Positions 34,280 to 45,404 of a stretch of 64,000 nt of DNA are shown here, one piece after another (the first letter of the stretch is position 1; every line of letters begins with the position of its first letter). This DNA is from Asterias rubens. Its lineage: Eukaryota; Echinodermata; Asteroidea; Forcipulatida; Asteriidae. A program made the translations under genes and the position numbers. The notes beneath the pieces are model-generated. The model saw only the letters and a program-made list of their open reading frames with translations, did not search any database and had not been told where the DNA came from. The stretch is from assembly GCF_902459465.1 (NCBI RefSeq), contig NC_047078.1, positions 6,534,333 through 6,598,332 on the forward strand, given 5' to 3'.

Positions 34280-35310
34280 TTGCTGTGGTGCTGTGCTTTG
34301 ATAATTTCCTTTGTCCTGTTTGAATGCTGCCCCTCCAAGACGATGCGATTGGTACGCCACTATGCTTTGAGTGGATGGATTCAACGTTTTAACAGTTTGC
34401 TGTTGTTTTTTCAACAAACAGCCACTGAAACATTCACCTGTGACTTTTTTTGTATCTTTCTTGATAATTTGACCCAAATAACCAGCATTTTGTCGACAAA
34501 AAGCCAAACAACGTTCCTACCTTTAAGTTAATAGATAATGAGAATTATGTTTTGAGAAAATATTTATTGTTTTCATTTAGTTTGTAGCAACAGGGTTGTA
34601 GGGGGAGAGTTTAGTTCAAATTCTGTAGATTTAAATGAAAGCTGGTTTTTTGTCGATTACAAAGTATAAACATTTTTTGAGATTATTTATTATAATCTTT
34701 TTAATTTTTTTAGAGTTGTATCCTATCTTAGTCACATTTGTTTGGGTTGTTTGTCTGTGTTTTTTTTTTTCTCAAAATAATTGGGTGACTGTCACAGAAT
34801 ATTATCTGCATATTTCCTTGTAACAAAGCATTGAATATGAATTATAAATTGTTGTTTACCTAAGATAGGGTAAAACTTTGTTTTGGGGTTGAATGAAATA
34901 TTACTGAATCTTTGTCATATTTTTCTTACAAATGTAGCTTGTGAGTATGAAGCAGTTCTTGCGGGAACGAAACACAATTTTTCATTTTTCTTTTGTAAAC
35001 TAAATGGTTCCATAGTTTCCTAATTATTGTTTAAAATAAGGAAGCTATTGCATTGTATTGTAAATATAAATACTACATGTATTAGTTTAATCTATGAATA
35101 TTTCTCATTTTCAGAAGTATTTTTTGATTTGGTTTTTTAAAATCTGTTATTTTGTCGATCCGTTCGCTTAAAGAAAATTATGCTCTAGTACTATATATGT
35201 AAATAATGTAAAATGGCAATTATTGAAATGGGGGTGGAACTGGCGGCAGATACTGAAAAATAATTAGGTAGGATAGGAAACTTTGCATGGTGGAAAAAGG
35301 ATATAGTAAA
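34280..35310. other. Intergenic, nothing recognised
   Basis: AT-rich sequence. Several open stretches (34280-34531, 34635-34823) show no similarity or coding composition. Confidence 0.4.
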
Positions 35311-35530
35311 AAGGTTTGCGGTAACACCATGTAATGATAATCTCTAAACGAGTTGGGGTGGTTCTGATCGACGTTTAGTTCAGTATGCTCCGATCATCTT
35401 CTGGAGAAAAGAAAAAGACGATCAAAGCATACTAATCGAAACGTCGAGTTGAAACTATCGGGTTCTTTTCAGAACCACACCACCCCAACTCATTTAGAGA
35501 TTATCACTACATGGTGTTACCGCAAACCTT
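35311..35530. mobile_element. Long foldback element, aaggtttgcggtaacacca arms
   Basis: Left arm aaggtttgcggtaacaccat ... ataatctctaaacgagttgg; right arm ccaactcatttagagattat ... ggtgttaccgcaaacctt. Arms of 50-55 bp with few mismatches, then further pairing inward (cgatca). Fragments of the same family appear at 26461 (gtgttaccgcaaacc) and 52555. Confidence 0.85.
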
Positions 35531-36861
35531 TCACTATAATTTTCAAAACTAATTATGTTATAACTTACTGAGAAAACAGCATTGTTTTGTAGATCTTGCA
35601 AAAAAAAGGGCCCAAATTTAAAAGCTACTTGTTTTTGTGTATATTGTGTCTTAACCCTCCTACTTTCTCACCATTCATTTGAATGAAATTATGCCAGCCT
35701 GCGATATGATTGCAAACATTACACAGTCAACCCTCCTACTGTCTGACCATTTAAGTGTGTCCACTGATAACTATGCCAGCCGGCAATTGAATATTATGTT
35801 GTGAACGAATACACACTCCACAAATATATGTACTGTGTACATGTACATGAAGTTGTGTGACAATCCACAATCCGTGCCGACTTTATTCTGTTTCAAAATG
35901 TTTGGTGTCCTCGCTGGAAAATGGTCACAAGTGTAAGAGTAGGAGGGTCACTTACATCAAATCAAATCAACTAAATGCAATTATGTAAGCCTACAATTAT
36001 TATTATAACTTGTGTCAAATTTACATTGCTACTGTGAATGTAAGTAACAATTATATTACATTTATTCTATTACTATTATGTGCTTATTATTAGAAAATAA
36101 AATCTAAATGAACAAATGCCTTGAAACGTTGGACTGTGTACCTGTCATTTTATTATCAAGTTATGTGGTTTTTCTGTAGTTGGTAAACCAGAGTGGGGTA
36201 CAGTAGCCCCCTCTCACTTGGAACCCCTTGCCAACCCTCGCCCTGAGACTGGAAAATGCACAAATAATGGTACAATCGGGCCTACATTAAACAGCCCCCC
36301 CCCCCCAACGGAAATGTCCGATTAAACTGCAGTCTTTCAGCACTGGTTTACGCTTCACCGTTATCCAAGTTAATTATAGAGCCAAGAGCTGGGCCCAACT
36401 TCATAGAGCTGCTTAGTAATTTGCAATTTCCATTTCATAGCGCTCCTTATCTTTAAAAGCACACGAAGAGGCGTGCTAACCTTCCAGTGATTATTGCAAC
36501 AAAAATTAATGACGTAACAAAACAAATCCATGGGAACGTGCAGGATGGTTGCTAATATTCTTACTAACCTGTGAAATACGCTTGCACCTTAGGAAACGTT
36601 TCTGCTGTACAGTGAAGCACACAAATTTGCTTACCGTTAAGCAGCTCTATGAAATTGGGCCCTGATTTTTAAAGCAGAAAGGTTTTCTTTTAAAATAAAA
36701 CATAAGCCAAACATTTAGGTAATCGGCCACAAATAGTATTTTAATTAGTTGTTAGGTCACCGGCCAAAACTCATTGAGGAGTGTTTGGGCTGGTAACTTT
36801 TGGAGTAGCAGCAGCGCTGTGTGTTGGGCCCTCAAATAATGACCCAGAAGTTTATTCATTC
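35531..36861. other. Convergent CBL-AAR2 3' intergenic
   Basis: No gene. Contains tcaaccctcctac repeats (35652, 35729), a C-run at 36294-36306, an AATAAA near 36098, and agctctatgaaattgggccc at about 36642, the recurring motif also seen elsewhere in the window. Confidence 0.4.
36851..36856 (-). terminator. Candidate AAR2 poly(A) signal AATAAA
   Basis: The minus strand reads tgaGAATGAATAAAC just after the stop codon. Position is unusually close to the stop but possible; no alternative was confirmed further downstream. Confidence 0.45.
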
Positions 36862-37998
36862 TCAGAGTTGCACAATAACAGGCGCTTCTTCATCTGGCAT
36901 TGCTTCAAAGTCCCACTTAAACCTCTTTGTCAAACTGTCCTTAAACTTCCTCCCCTTGTTCTTCAACTGTTCTGACACGTCCGACGCCTGTAAGTTTGCA
37001 AAGAAACCTTGAAGTGTAGACGTTAAAAAATTGTCTCTTGAGACGATGTCGATGAAGAAGTCAGCTGGTACTTCTTTGAGCTGAAAGTGCAGCATACTGA
37101 TCAAGTTACTGTAGAGGTCTTGATGGGTCGACAAGGCTTCCTCAGAGGCGCAGAGAATGTGGACGAGTTGCTTCCACTGTTCGAATCCATCGTAAACCTG
37201 TCCGATCAGAAAGCACACAAAGGCAAATTGAATCTCTGCCAAGATACCGTTTGCGTTGTCTGGGTAATGAGTCCGTAGCATTGTTTTCAGCGTGTAACTA
37301 AGATCCATGCAGTATTTGGTGACGTCGGCAGGGCTCGCCCCGTCTGGGTAATTCTTCTTCGGGATCGCACTGAACCTGATTTCAGTGCCTGGTTTGCAGT
37401 GCATTCTGGGGAGAAGATCCTCTGCCGTGGCACTAGAGTCCTCAGCTGTTTTCCGCTGGCTCTCGGCAAGTTCAGCCCTCTCCGCCGTCGTTGCTGTCTT
37501 ATCATCCGCAATCAACTGAGGCGCTGAGAAGATCTTACCACAAGAGGGCATCCACGCCTTGACCAAGTTCTCAGTGATGTGGCTCGTCAACGACACCCAT
37601 TTCTTTAAGCTTTCGTATGGATAAGACCCGAGGAATGGATCAAACTCTCTGAGTCGTCCCCTGTACTCTGCCTTCTCAGCGTCCTCCAAGTGATGCTCTA
37701 CTGCGTCTTCGTCTCGTTTGCTCCAGCTCAACATCATCATCTCTTCTTTCTGGAAGCAGTGGAAGAACCCCATCCTTGGCGCAGTACTTCGATCTCTCAC
37801 ATTGACAGCGCTGTAGTACACAAAGTGTACCCCCGGCGGGATCATCTTCACACCCTTGAAATTCTCAGCTGTGTTCCATGTGTTGTAGTCAATGCCAAAC
37901 TCGGTGCCGAGGGGGACATTGAGAAAGATGAGTGTAGCGCCCTCACTGAAGAGTTTCCTGGCTATTTCTTGCGTCATTTGAGGAGACGATTCTGCCAT
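36862..37998 (-). CDS. AAR2: AAR2 splicing factor homologue, single exon, complete
   Basis: AAR2 binds PRPF8 during cytoplasmic U5 snRNP assembly and is displaced by the BRR2 helicase as the particle matures. The frame encodes 378 residues (human AAR2 is about 384). Family signatures: FSEGATLIFLNVPLGTEFGID near the N-terminus, KMIPPGVHFVYYSAV, PRMGFFHCF, PYESLKKWVSLT, then C-terminal ADVTKYCMDLSYTL, EIQFAFVCFLIGQVY and PADFFIDIVSRDNFLTSTLQ. The ATG at 37996-37998 sits in gccaccATGGC, an ideal start context; an in-frame ATG 42 nt upstream has a poor context and lies before the conserved N-terminus, so it was not chosen. No intron interrupts the coding sequence, whereas the vertebrate gene is spliced. 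An AATAAA (minus strand) follows the stop by 5 nt. Confidence 0.95.
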   Translation of the reverse strand: MAESSPQMTQEIARKLFSEGATLIFLNVPLGTEFGIDYNTWNTAENFKGVKMIPPGVHFVYYSAVNVRDRSTAPRMGFFHCFQKEEMMMLSWSKRDEDAVEHHLEDAEKAEYRGRLREFDPFLGSYPYESLKKWVSLTSHITENLVKAWMPSCGKIFSAPQLIADDKTATTAERAELAESQRKTAEDSSATAEDLLPRMHCKPGTEIRFSAIPKKNYPDGASPADVTKYCMDLSYTLKTMLRTHYPDNANGILAEIQFAFVCFLIGQVYDGFEQWKQLVHILCASEEALSTHQDLYSNLISMLHFQLKEVPADFFIDIVSRDNFLTSTLQGFFANLQASDVSEQLKNKGRKFKDSLTKRFKWDFEAMPDEEAPVIVQL

Positions 37999-40070
37999 GG
38001 TGGCACTTTGTTGATTTATTGTTTGTCTGTTGATAAACATTAATAATTATTATTATTAGCTGGACAGTATGCAAAATTAATAAGTAACTGAGTGTAGAAT
38101 TTGAGTAGTATTTGCACCTTCACCGTGGATAAAGAAAATTGGTTTAACTTTTAGGCAGGGCCTATGCTTCCGCAGCTTTGGATTGATCGTGTTGATGATG
38201 ACAGGCTACTATTTTTTTACTATGTTTGTGTAGACCTGCAGTAACTGGGGCTCTATATTTATTTTTAACAATTTTGACATTTGCATGTCTTCAAACTGGA
38301 GCTCTGCACACTCAGTTTCGTGTGAGGATGCAAATGTCAAGTAAGTATACTGTATCTGTAGTTAGTTGGTCTACGTACAAACACGTTGTTGTATGTCGTA
38401 GGGGTCTAAACGCAACGCAGTTTGACAAACAACTAGTTGTTGTTATGCGCTTTTTCTGCCGCGTGGTGGATGTTGATAGAGTCTAGCGCAGCCTTAAATG
38501 ACTTAATGTCAGGTGCTGTACTGCAGCAGGTCCTCCCTTTATTTAATTAATGTAATTTTTTGGTTTTAAATTTAAAAATGTTAAGAAATAACTTACGTTT
38601 TATTTGGAGTTTCTCACGTTTTCACTTACCTTTAGTTCAGTTCACTATCCGTATTTGCCTTTCAAAAGTTTAATTAAAGTTTGTACATGATCACGGTCTT
38701 ACCTTAAACTGGAAATGTTGATCTTGTTTCATCTCTTGCACTACGAATGAATTACTGAAGAAGATGAGCTGAGAAGAAACGCACGCCTTATGTAGCGCCC
38801 TCTCTAGTCAGACGCCGTGTACTCTACACGCCACGAACCCATGCAGTACAGGGAGGTGTTATTTCCCTCTGTGGACGTGTTTGGAAGAGAGGGACAATAA
38901 TAATATTGGACTGGCTGGCTAAATCTCGTAAAAATCTTATAACTATTTAGAATCAATCAGACCCTAGCCCTTATGAGATTTCATGTCTCAAGTTTGAGAT
39001 TCATAAACATTTGCAATTAGTGTAAAAACAAAAATGAAAAAAGGACAAACTTACCCCCCCCGCCCCCCCCCCCCCCCCCAAACCAAAAAATAACAAAACA
39101 AAACCAAAGGAACACAAACAATTGGTGGCAGCATTCAATTTAAGTGGTTTACCCTCTACTGGATGGATTCTACCGTATTGGTGTAGTTTTTATTCGGTTG
39201 CTGTGTGTACACAATGTCGACGAAGGGCAAGGTGTGAACCTGGCTAAATTAAATCCTTAATTAAAAAAGGTAATTATTTGTAACTTCTAAGTTATATTTA
39301 ACAGCTACCAACTACTGTAAATGTTAAAGAAATAGCGCACATATAGTTAAATTATTTTTTAGGCAGTGCATTATGGTAGGGAGGTCGACGGAAAGGCCTC
39401 AATCGTAATTTGTATCTGTTTGTACACGAAAAGTGCTTGTGAAAAATCACCCAAAAGACATCATTTAAGTGCGAATTTTGATGTACAAAATCATCTGTGG
39501 TTAGCTGAAGACATTTCCCTTCACAATTGAGCAGTTTTTTCTCGATTGATTGGAATTTTAAATGAAAAACACAGAGTTGAAAATAAGAAAATTAGCGCGT
39601 TTCAGAGAGCCCATTTTTGGTCGCGGGACAACTCAATCGACTTTGTGTCGAAAATGGGTTTTTTAAAGTGAGCCCCCTTGTGGCCTCGATAGCCTAAGGT
39701 CACGTGGGATATGTTGATATTTGTGTAGAGGAAGGTCTGAGGAGTTGATAGGTACCAAATTTAATAGAATTTGATTGATATTTTAAACTGTTTTGATATC
39801 GTTCATTTTATTTTGTTACAAAAAGTTGAGGTTTTACACATAAATTTACATCAAAAATCCTCAATTTCTCAAAACCTATACAAAACTCATATTTTCTGAA
39901 AGCTTATACCTTCGTGATCATGTGCATATCTTTGTTTTTTTGCTAGGTAGCTGCTCATAGCTGCACATTTAAGATTTAGAGGAGGGGTCCTGACAGATTG
40001 TTTTTGCAGCCTATGGACTCTTGTGTATTGAAGCTGTCCACACATTTGTTATCAAATTGTATTTGTACAG
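37999..40070. promoter_or_regulatory. Divergent AAR2/PIH1D2 intergenic region
   Basis: The two start codons face away from each other 2.1 kb apart. A splice-acceptor-like tttgtacag at 40062-40070 precedes the PIH1D2 ATG by 28 nt, so a 5' UTR exon probably lies inside this region and the real promoter spacing is smaller. A small inverted pair ttgacatttgcat / atgcaaatgtcaa is at 38274-38340, and a C-rich run at 39055-39079. No core promoter motif could be assigned. Confidence 0.45.
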
Positions 40071-40275
40071 ACCAGAAGTACACCGTTAACCAGTTACCAT
40101 GGCAACAGGGGAAGATGACATGATGAAGCAAGCTCAGACCATCTGGTCGATGCTTGACGAGCTGGCTGACTCCAACCCCGATGGCTACCAGAAGTTCATA
40201 GAGAAGAATCTATCGAAAGGGAAGACTGAAACGGAAGCAGCCAAACCCTGGATGTGTGTCAAGACACGTTTTTTG
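40071..40275 (+). CDS. PIH1D2: PIH1D2 exon with start codon (coding from 40099)
   Basis: The exon probably starts at 40071 after tttgtacag (5' UTR intron inferred); the ATG is at 40099 in accATGGC. Coding ends with TRFL before donor gttagt at 40276. The choice of this donor restores the TRFL|KPKKE junction. Confidence 0.85.
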
Positions 40276-43200
40276 GTTAGTCAATGTCTCATCTTTTAAA
40301 TAGACTTGTGGACAAGTTGCTAAAGACCCAGGGGTCCATTTCACAATGAGTTAGGACTAGTCCTAAACTAGTCCTAACTTAGGACTCCTTAGAGATATTA
40401 AAAACTTAAGGGTCGCCTAAGTAGGACGAGTAACTCGTCCTAACTCAAGATATGACCGGTCTTAACTCTTTGTGAAATCCACCCCAGGACACCTTTGGTA
40501 ATTGTCAAAGACCAGTATCCTCACTTGGTGTATCCTGATGGTGTATCCCAACATGCATAAATTAACACTGTGCAAATTTTGAAACAATTGTTCATTGAAA
40601 GTGCAAAAGATATTGTGAGAAAAAAACACCCTTCCCTTTTTGCACAAATTTGTGTGCTTTCAGATGCATAATAAAAGCCGTCAGGTCTTTAATTATTTCA
40701 GTGAGAAACTACCTCTTTCTCAAAAACTATCGTACTTCAGAGGGAGCCGTTTCTCACAATGTTTTACCAATAGTGTCCAGTGTCTTTAAATGTATGTCGT
40801 GGTGATGTCACTCTTTCTACAATATATCTCGCAAGACTGTTGCTCCGCAGGAGACTTCGGCAATTTTAGCCACTGCCGCCTTTGTATTCATAAATGGAAC
40901 AGTAGTCGGAAGCCATCAATATCGTTAGAACAGTAAATCACATGAGAGCATGCACAGGAATAACTTGTGCCTTGTCCACAAAGTTACCAATTCCGAAAAA
41001 GAACAAAGTTCGTCATAATTTAGTTGACTGTTAAAAAAATGTATGATTGTGGCATATTTGGGCAAACTGAAGAGGCAATTACAGCTCTTTCGCAGTCTTC
41101 ACAGACAAACATCATGTATTAAAGCCATTGGACCCTTTCGGTAAACAATATTTTCCAAGGCCCACACTTCGTGTATCACAACTTTTATATAAAATAACAA
41201 ACCTGTGGAAATTTAGGCTCAATCGGTCATCAGGGTCAGGAGAAAATAACGGGAAAACCCATCCTTGTATCCGTTTCGCCGTGTTATGACATGTGTTTAA
41301 AATAAATCCGTAATTCTTTCTATCGAGAATTGATGTTGTTTTACTGTTTTCTCAAAAAGTAAAGCATTTCATGGACTAATATTTCAAGAGAAGTCTTTCA
41401 CCACAACCTTCTGTAAACCCTGTAAGTTATTTGTAAATCTGTGAACTTTTATTTGTTTTTCTGTACCGAAAGGGTCCAATGGCTTTGAGGCAAGTTTTTT
41501 TATTTTATTTTTTTTTATTTGGTTCCTTATCATTTTTAGATCTACATGTACACTGTACTTCATTTTGGGGTTTTGACATGGTCAAAGAAGATATCAAAAA
41601 TATTCCATCTTGTCAAATGTGCACTGAGAAGAAGCGAGCGAGAGCAGAAAACAAACAAAATACAAACAAACAATCAACAGATTTTCATGAAATAAAGTTG
41701 TACAATTTGAAGGTTACAGAATTGGTAAGAAACAAAATTTGTGATGATCACAGATTTACATAAAACTTACACGGTCTAATGATGATGATAGTAGAAAACA
41801 TCCCTTGAAATATTTCTGTCTGAAGTGTCATATTTCACGAGAAATACATAGTGTAATTTCGCATTTGGAGTTTATCGCTCAGTGAGCGTTTTATTCATTT
41901 TTGTTTTGGCATCGATGCAATGCAAAATTTGTAATCGGTTTTTCACTATTCTCTCGTGACCCAGATGGCCGATAGATCTCAAACTTCGACAGGTTTGACA
42001 ATTTATGTTTAGGGTGGATTACATAAAGTGCTTACACTGCCAGCAACTATTTTGTTTGCAAAAACCAATTCTGTAATGTTCCATTTCATTATTCTTTTAG
42101 AAGCCAAAGAAGGAGACTCTCTACATGAATATCTGCAGCTGGGCTAGAATTCCTAAGCCCAAGACGTCTACTGACCCGATCGCTGTCTCAGCTGGTCCAG
42201 TAGAAGATGAAGAAGATGAAACTGGTAAGGAGTAAACACAATTATTCAAATGAGTGACTGTGACTCTGGCTGTTGGCTTAAGTGGCTAATGGATGCAGTC
42301 ATCTAGCCATACATGTAGCTATGGCTTAAAGGGAAGGTACACGTTTGGTAATTACTCAAAACAAATATTAACTTTAAAACCGACTTGGTAACTAGCATTG
42401 GAGAGCAGTATAAAACATTGTGAGAAACAGCTCCCTCTGCAGTAACGTAGTTTTTGAGAAAGAGGTATTTTCTCACTAAAATAATAAAAGACTTCTAGCT
42501 AGAAGTCTTTTATTCCTATCTGAAAGCACACAAATTCGTCTAACAAGGTTGTTTTTTGTTTCATTATTTTTCTCGCAACTTCGATGACTGATTGAGCCCA
42601 AATTTTCACAGGCTTGTTATTTTATGCTTATGTTGAGATACACCAAGTGAGAAGACTGGTCTTTGACAATTACCAAACGTGTACCTTCCCTTTAATCCTA
42701 CATTTAGTATAGAATGTTGTGGCCGAGTGGTCTAGTTCACCGGACCCAAGCTCTGGTGCAGTCAGCAGCAGAGTGTGGGTTCGAATCCCGGTCATGACAC
42801 TTACATGTATTATGAACATGAATGCTTTTTGAGAAAGTGGGAAGGCAGTGCATTCATTCTGCTCTACCAGCGAGCCGTCGATTTCACAAAGAGTTAGGAC
42901 TCGTCTTTTCTCGAGTTAGGACGAGTAACTCGTCCTAACTTACGATTAATCTTAAGGTCTGCATGCTACAGTGCAGGGTTGGGACTCGTCCTAAGTCCTA
43001 AGATTAGTCTTAAGTTAGGAAGAGTTTTGTGAAATCGACGGCAGGCTCTTAGTGTAGCCACTCCATTGGGGCAAATCCAACTGGATTCGTTTATATGTGC
43101 AATACTAAATGCACGGGACCCTATGGGTTTACGTTCTGTACAAAGGAAACACCAATAATAATGATTTGTCACATAAGGACACAAGTGTCAAGACCAGCCG

Positions 43201-45286
43201 TCGATTTCACCAATATCTTCCTAACTTAGGATTAATCTTAGGACTTAGGATGAGTTAATTTCTGTATCCATAGACGTTAGGACGCATTGAACCCATAACT
43301 CGTCCTAACTCGAGATATGATTAATCCTAGTGTTTTGTGAAATCAGCTGCAGGACTCAAACCCACACTCTGATGATCAGAAACACCAGAGCTTCAGTCCA
43401 GTGTGCTTGACAAAGAGCTGTTGATTGACTTTCAAAGAAATAGCAGTAAATTTGTTTTACTTAAATCTTTTTAGGTCCCTACAAGGTGGTACGTGTTGCC
43501 GTCAACCCAGACGTCCTGGCAGAATGTGCCAAAAATGCAGAAGAGCAAGATCTTCTCATCGATCTCGCCATCAAGTATCTCAAGGAGCAGAAGAAACTTC
43601 ACCTCTCACAAAACTTCCAGATCTGCCAGAATGTGAAGTTTAAAGGAGATGCAAGTAACTTAAAGAACTTCTTCAACACAAAACAGAAGTCCGATCAGAA
43701 AGAAGATGAACGGGACAAGACGATGGAAAACCTGAGTAAGCTGACACCTGATTCGCTACTGAGCCGGCTGAGAGTATCTGATGACCAATCGGAATCCTCC
43801 AACAACAATAAGCCTGAAGTGTCGTTACAGTTGAACGGGAATGAGAAGCCTAAGAGTGGTTTGATTGAAGAGATCGGGAGCGTTGATGAGAAACTGAGCT
43901 GTCCCGAGTTTGAAGTTTTGATGAGAGAAGCGGACGGCAAACGGTGTCGGAGGTGTGTGGTCAGAATATCTCTCCCTGATGTCCAATCCGTCCAAGAGTG
44001 TGAACTAAACATTGCAGAGGTATGTCAAAACCATTCATAACCTTTTATTGTATTAAAGACACTGGGCACTATTGGTAATTGTCAAAGACTAGCCTTCACC
44101 ATTGGTGTATCTCAACATATGCATAAAATAACAAACTTGTGAAAATTTGAGCTCAATCGGTCGTCGAAGTTGCGAGATAATAATGAACGGAGAAAAAAAA
44201 AAACTTTTCACACGAAGTTTTGTGTTTCAGATGCTTGATTTCGAGACCTCAAATTCTAAATCTGAGGTCTCGGAATCAAACATTACTTCAAAGGGAGGCG
44301 TTTCTTACAATGTTTTATTCTATCAACCTCTCCCCATTTCTCGTTACCAAGAAAGGTTTAATGCATATAATTATTTTGAATAATTACCAATAGTGTCCAC
44401 TGCCTTTAACTGCCAAATTGTAAATTTAAGACCACAATTAAGTGGGTTTTTTTTACTGCTAGTGTTATGAATATTGATGAAATAAACAAACCATTAATAA
44501 CAAATAAAATTAAAAAAATCATGTCTCATCTGAGCTAGATTTTTGGGGAAATGGACAGGAACTTTTTAACAAGACCAGAAATGAAATGAGAACAGAAAAT
44601 GAAAGTACAAAGTTTGAAATGTTTGAAATGTTCAAGATTTGCAATGTTTTAGTTTGAAGCTCTGAGAGAATATTGATCTCATTGAAAATAACAATAATAA
44701 CAACCAGTTTTTATATAGCGCTTTTCACACCCGAAGGGCGTTTCAAAGCGCTTCCAACATTATTATTATGGGTACAAATCTTAATCAACACTCCTATCAG
44801 ATGAACTACATTTAATTGGTCATCAAAAGTTGCAAGAGAGTAATGAAAGAAACACCCTTGTTGCACAAATTTGTGTGCTTTCAGATGCATATAAAAGGCT
44901 TCAGGCCTGAAGTTGTTTTTTTTTCTATTTGAGTGAGGAAGTACCTCTTTCTCAAAAACTACCCTCCTGAAGTTTGTTATACTACCAACAGCTCTCCATT
45001 GCTCATTACCAAGTTAGTTTTTATGCTAACAATTATTTTGAGTAATTACCAACAGTGTCCAATGCCTTCAGGAATGTTTTCTTATCAATTGATTTTGCTC
45101 TCTATTATAACAATTTATTCCTATTTTCCTTGTTATTTTGAATAGGAAGAAATATCACTGCTGGTTCCATTGAAGTATGAGCTTCATCTACCGCTACCTG
45201 AAGCAGTTTTAGAAGACGACTCCTCAGCCAAGTTCAACAGTAAAACATCTTCACTGACACTTACCATGCCAACAAAACAATTATAA
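40099..45286 (+). CDS. PIH1D2: PIH1D2, four coding exons, complete
   Basis: PIH1-domain proteins couple HSP90 and the RUVBL1/2 ATPases to clients; PIH1D2 works with SPAG1 in the R2SP complex, and relatives assemble axonemal dyneins. Exons 40099-40275, 42101-42224, 43475-44019 and 45146-45286 join to 987 nt, 328 residues (human about 315), phases consistent. Order: N-terminal helix (TIWSMLDELADSNPDGYQKF), PIH core (ETLYMNICSWARIP, YKVVRVAVNPDVL, QNFQICQNVKFKGD), a charged low-complexity linker, and a C-terminal CS-like beta domain (CRRCVVRISLPDVQSVQECE, ending KTSSLTLTMPTKQL). ATG context is accATGGC. The introns hold many TTAA foldback elements. Assignment to PIH1D2 rather than PIH1D1 or DNAAF2 rests on the N-terminal helix and the CVKTRFLKPK junction resembling vertebrate PIH1D2. 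Confidence 0.92.
40325..40486. mobile_element. R6 foldback element, uninterrupted copy
   Basis: gtccatttcacaatgagtta to aactctttgtgaaatccacc, with inverted arms taggactagtcctaaact / gtaggacgagtaactcgtcc. It serves as the empty-site reference for the insertions at 26690 and 27247. Confidence 0.82.
40487..40790. mobile_element. R1 element, left end truncated
   Basis: Starts internally at gacacctttggtaattgtca and ends accaatagtgtccagtgtct then tta. Confidence 0.78.
41119..41485. mobile_element. TTAA foldback element R3
   Basis: ttaaagccattggacccttt to accgaaagggtccaatggct. The interior matches the copy at 29224 in inverse orientation. Confidence 0.85.
41710..42085. mobile_element. R5 foldback element, longer copy
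   Basis: Left gttacagaattggtaagaaa, right aaccaattctgtaatgttcc. Shares cccagatggccgatagatct with the copy at 33848. The left TTAA end is not preserved. Confidence 0.75.
42101..42224 (+). CDS. PIH1D2: PIH1D2 exon 2
   Basis: Acceptor attcttttag, donor G|gtaagg. Encodes KPKKETLYMNICSWARIPKP and an acidic end EDEEDET. The acceptor lies 17 nt after the right end of an R5 element (ttctgtaatgttcc). Confidence 0.93.
42326..42695. mobile_element. TTAA foldback element R1b
   Basis: ttaaagggaaggtacacgtt to aacgtgtaccttccctttaa, exact inverted termini. Internal hairpin acttctagctagaagtc. Confidence 0.88.
42715..42805 (+). mobile_element. SINE1 head fragment
   Basis: gttgtggccgagtggtctag ... gtgggttcgaatcccggtca, box A and box B only; the body is missing. 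Confidence 0.75.
42867..43044. mobile_element. R6 foldback element
   Basis: ccgtcgatttcacaaagagt to gttttgtgaaatcgacggc. Arms carry the taggacgagtaactcgtcct palindrome. Confidence 0.8.
43060..43410 (-). mobile_element. Reversed SINE1 split by an R6-type element
   Basis: Plus-strand SINE text aaggacacaagtgtcaagac is cut off at about 43196 and resumes at about 43353 as caggactcaaacccacactc. The 43196-43352 insert runs ccgtcgatttcaccaatatc to ttttgtgaaatcagctg, R6 type. Confidence 0.75.
43475..44019 (+). CDS. PIH1D2: PIH1D2 exon 3
   Basis: Acceptor tctttttag, donor gtatgt. The largest exon, 181 full codons. Encodes the rest of the PIH domain, a Ser/Lys/Glu-rich linker and the start of the CS-like domain. 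Confidence 0.93.
44053..44409. mobile_element. TTAA foldback element R1
   Basis: ttaaagacactgggcactat to agtgtccactgcctttaa, 33 bp after PIH1D2 exon 3. Confidence 0.85.
44688..44770 (-). mobile_element. SINE1 3' end fragment
   Basis: ataataacaaccagttttta then tatagcgcttttcacacccg and aaagcgcttccaacattatt, the tail end of the element seen at 29830. No head. Confidence 0.7.
44805..45070. mobile_element. R1 element, left truncated
   Basis: Interior ttgcacaaatttgtgtgctt and right end gtaattaccaacagtgtcca atgcctt. 75 bp before the last PIH1D2 exon. Confidence 0.75.
45146..45286 (+). CDS. PIH1D2: PIH1D2 terminal exon
   Basis: Acceptor ttttgaatag, stop TAA at 45284-45286. Encodes EEISLLVPLKYELHLPLPEA and ends TLTMPTKQL, the last beta strand of the CS-like domain. 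Confidence 0.92.
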   Translation, partial: EEISLLVPLKYELHLPLPEAVLEDDSSAKFNSKTSSLTLTMPTKQL

Positions 45287-45404
45287 CAATACAACTTTTT
45301 TTTAATCATCTGAATCTTCTTCAAAGAGAACTGCAGGCTTCTGCAAGTCTTTTAAGGTTTGAATGCTTTACTCTACTGGAGATGCGCAAATATTTTCTGA
45401 CAAT

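Noticed and set aside
37999..38040. Upstream in-frame ATG of AAR2 adding 14 residues
   Set aside because: Poor start context and no family similarity in the extension; the ATG at 37998 has a full gccaccATGG context.
38226..38486. 86-codon plus-strand frame in the AAR2/PIH1D2 interval
   Set aside because: No similarity, no coding composition, and it spans a small inverted repeat.
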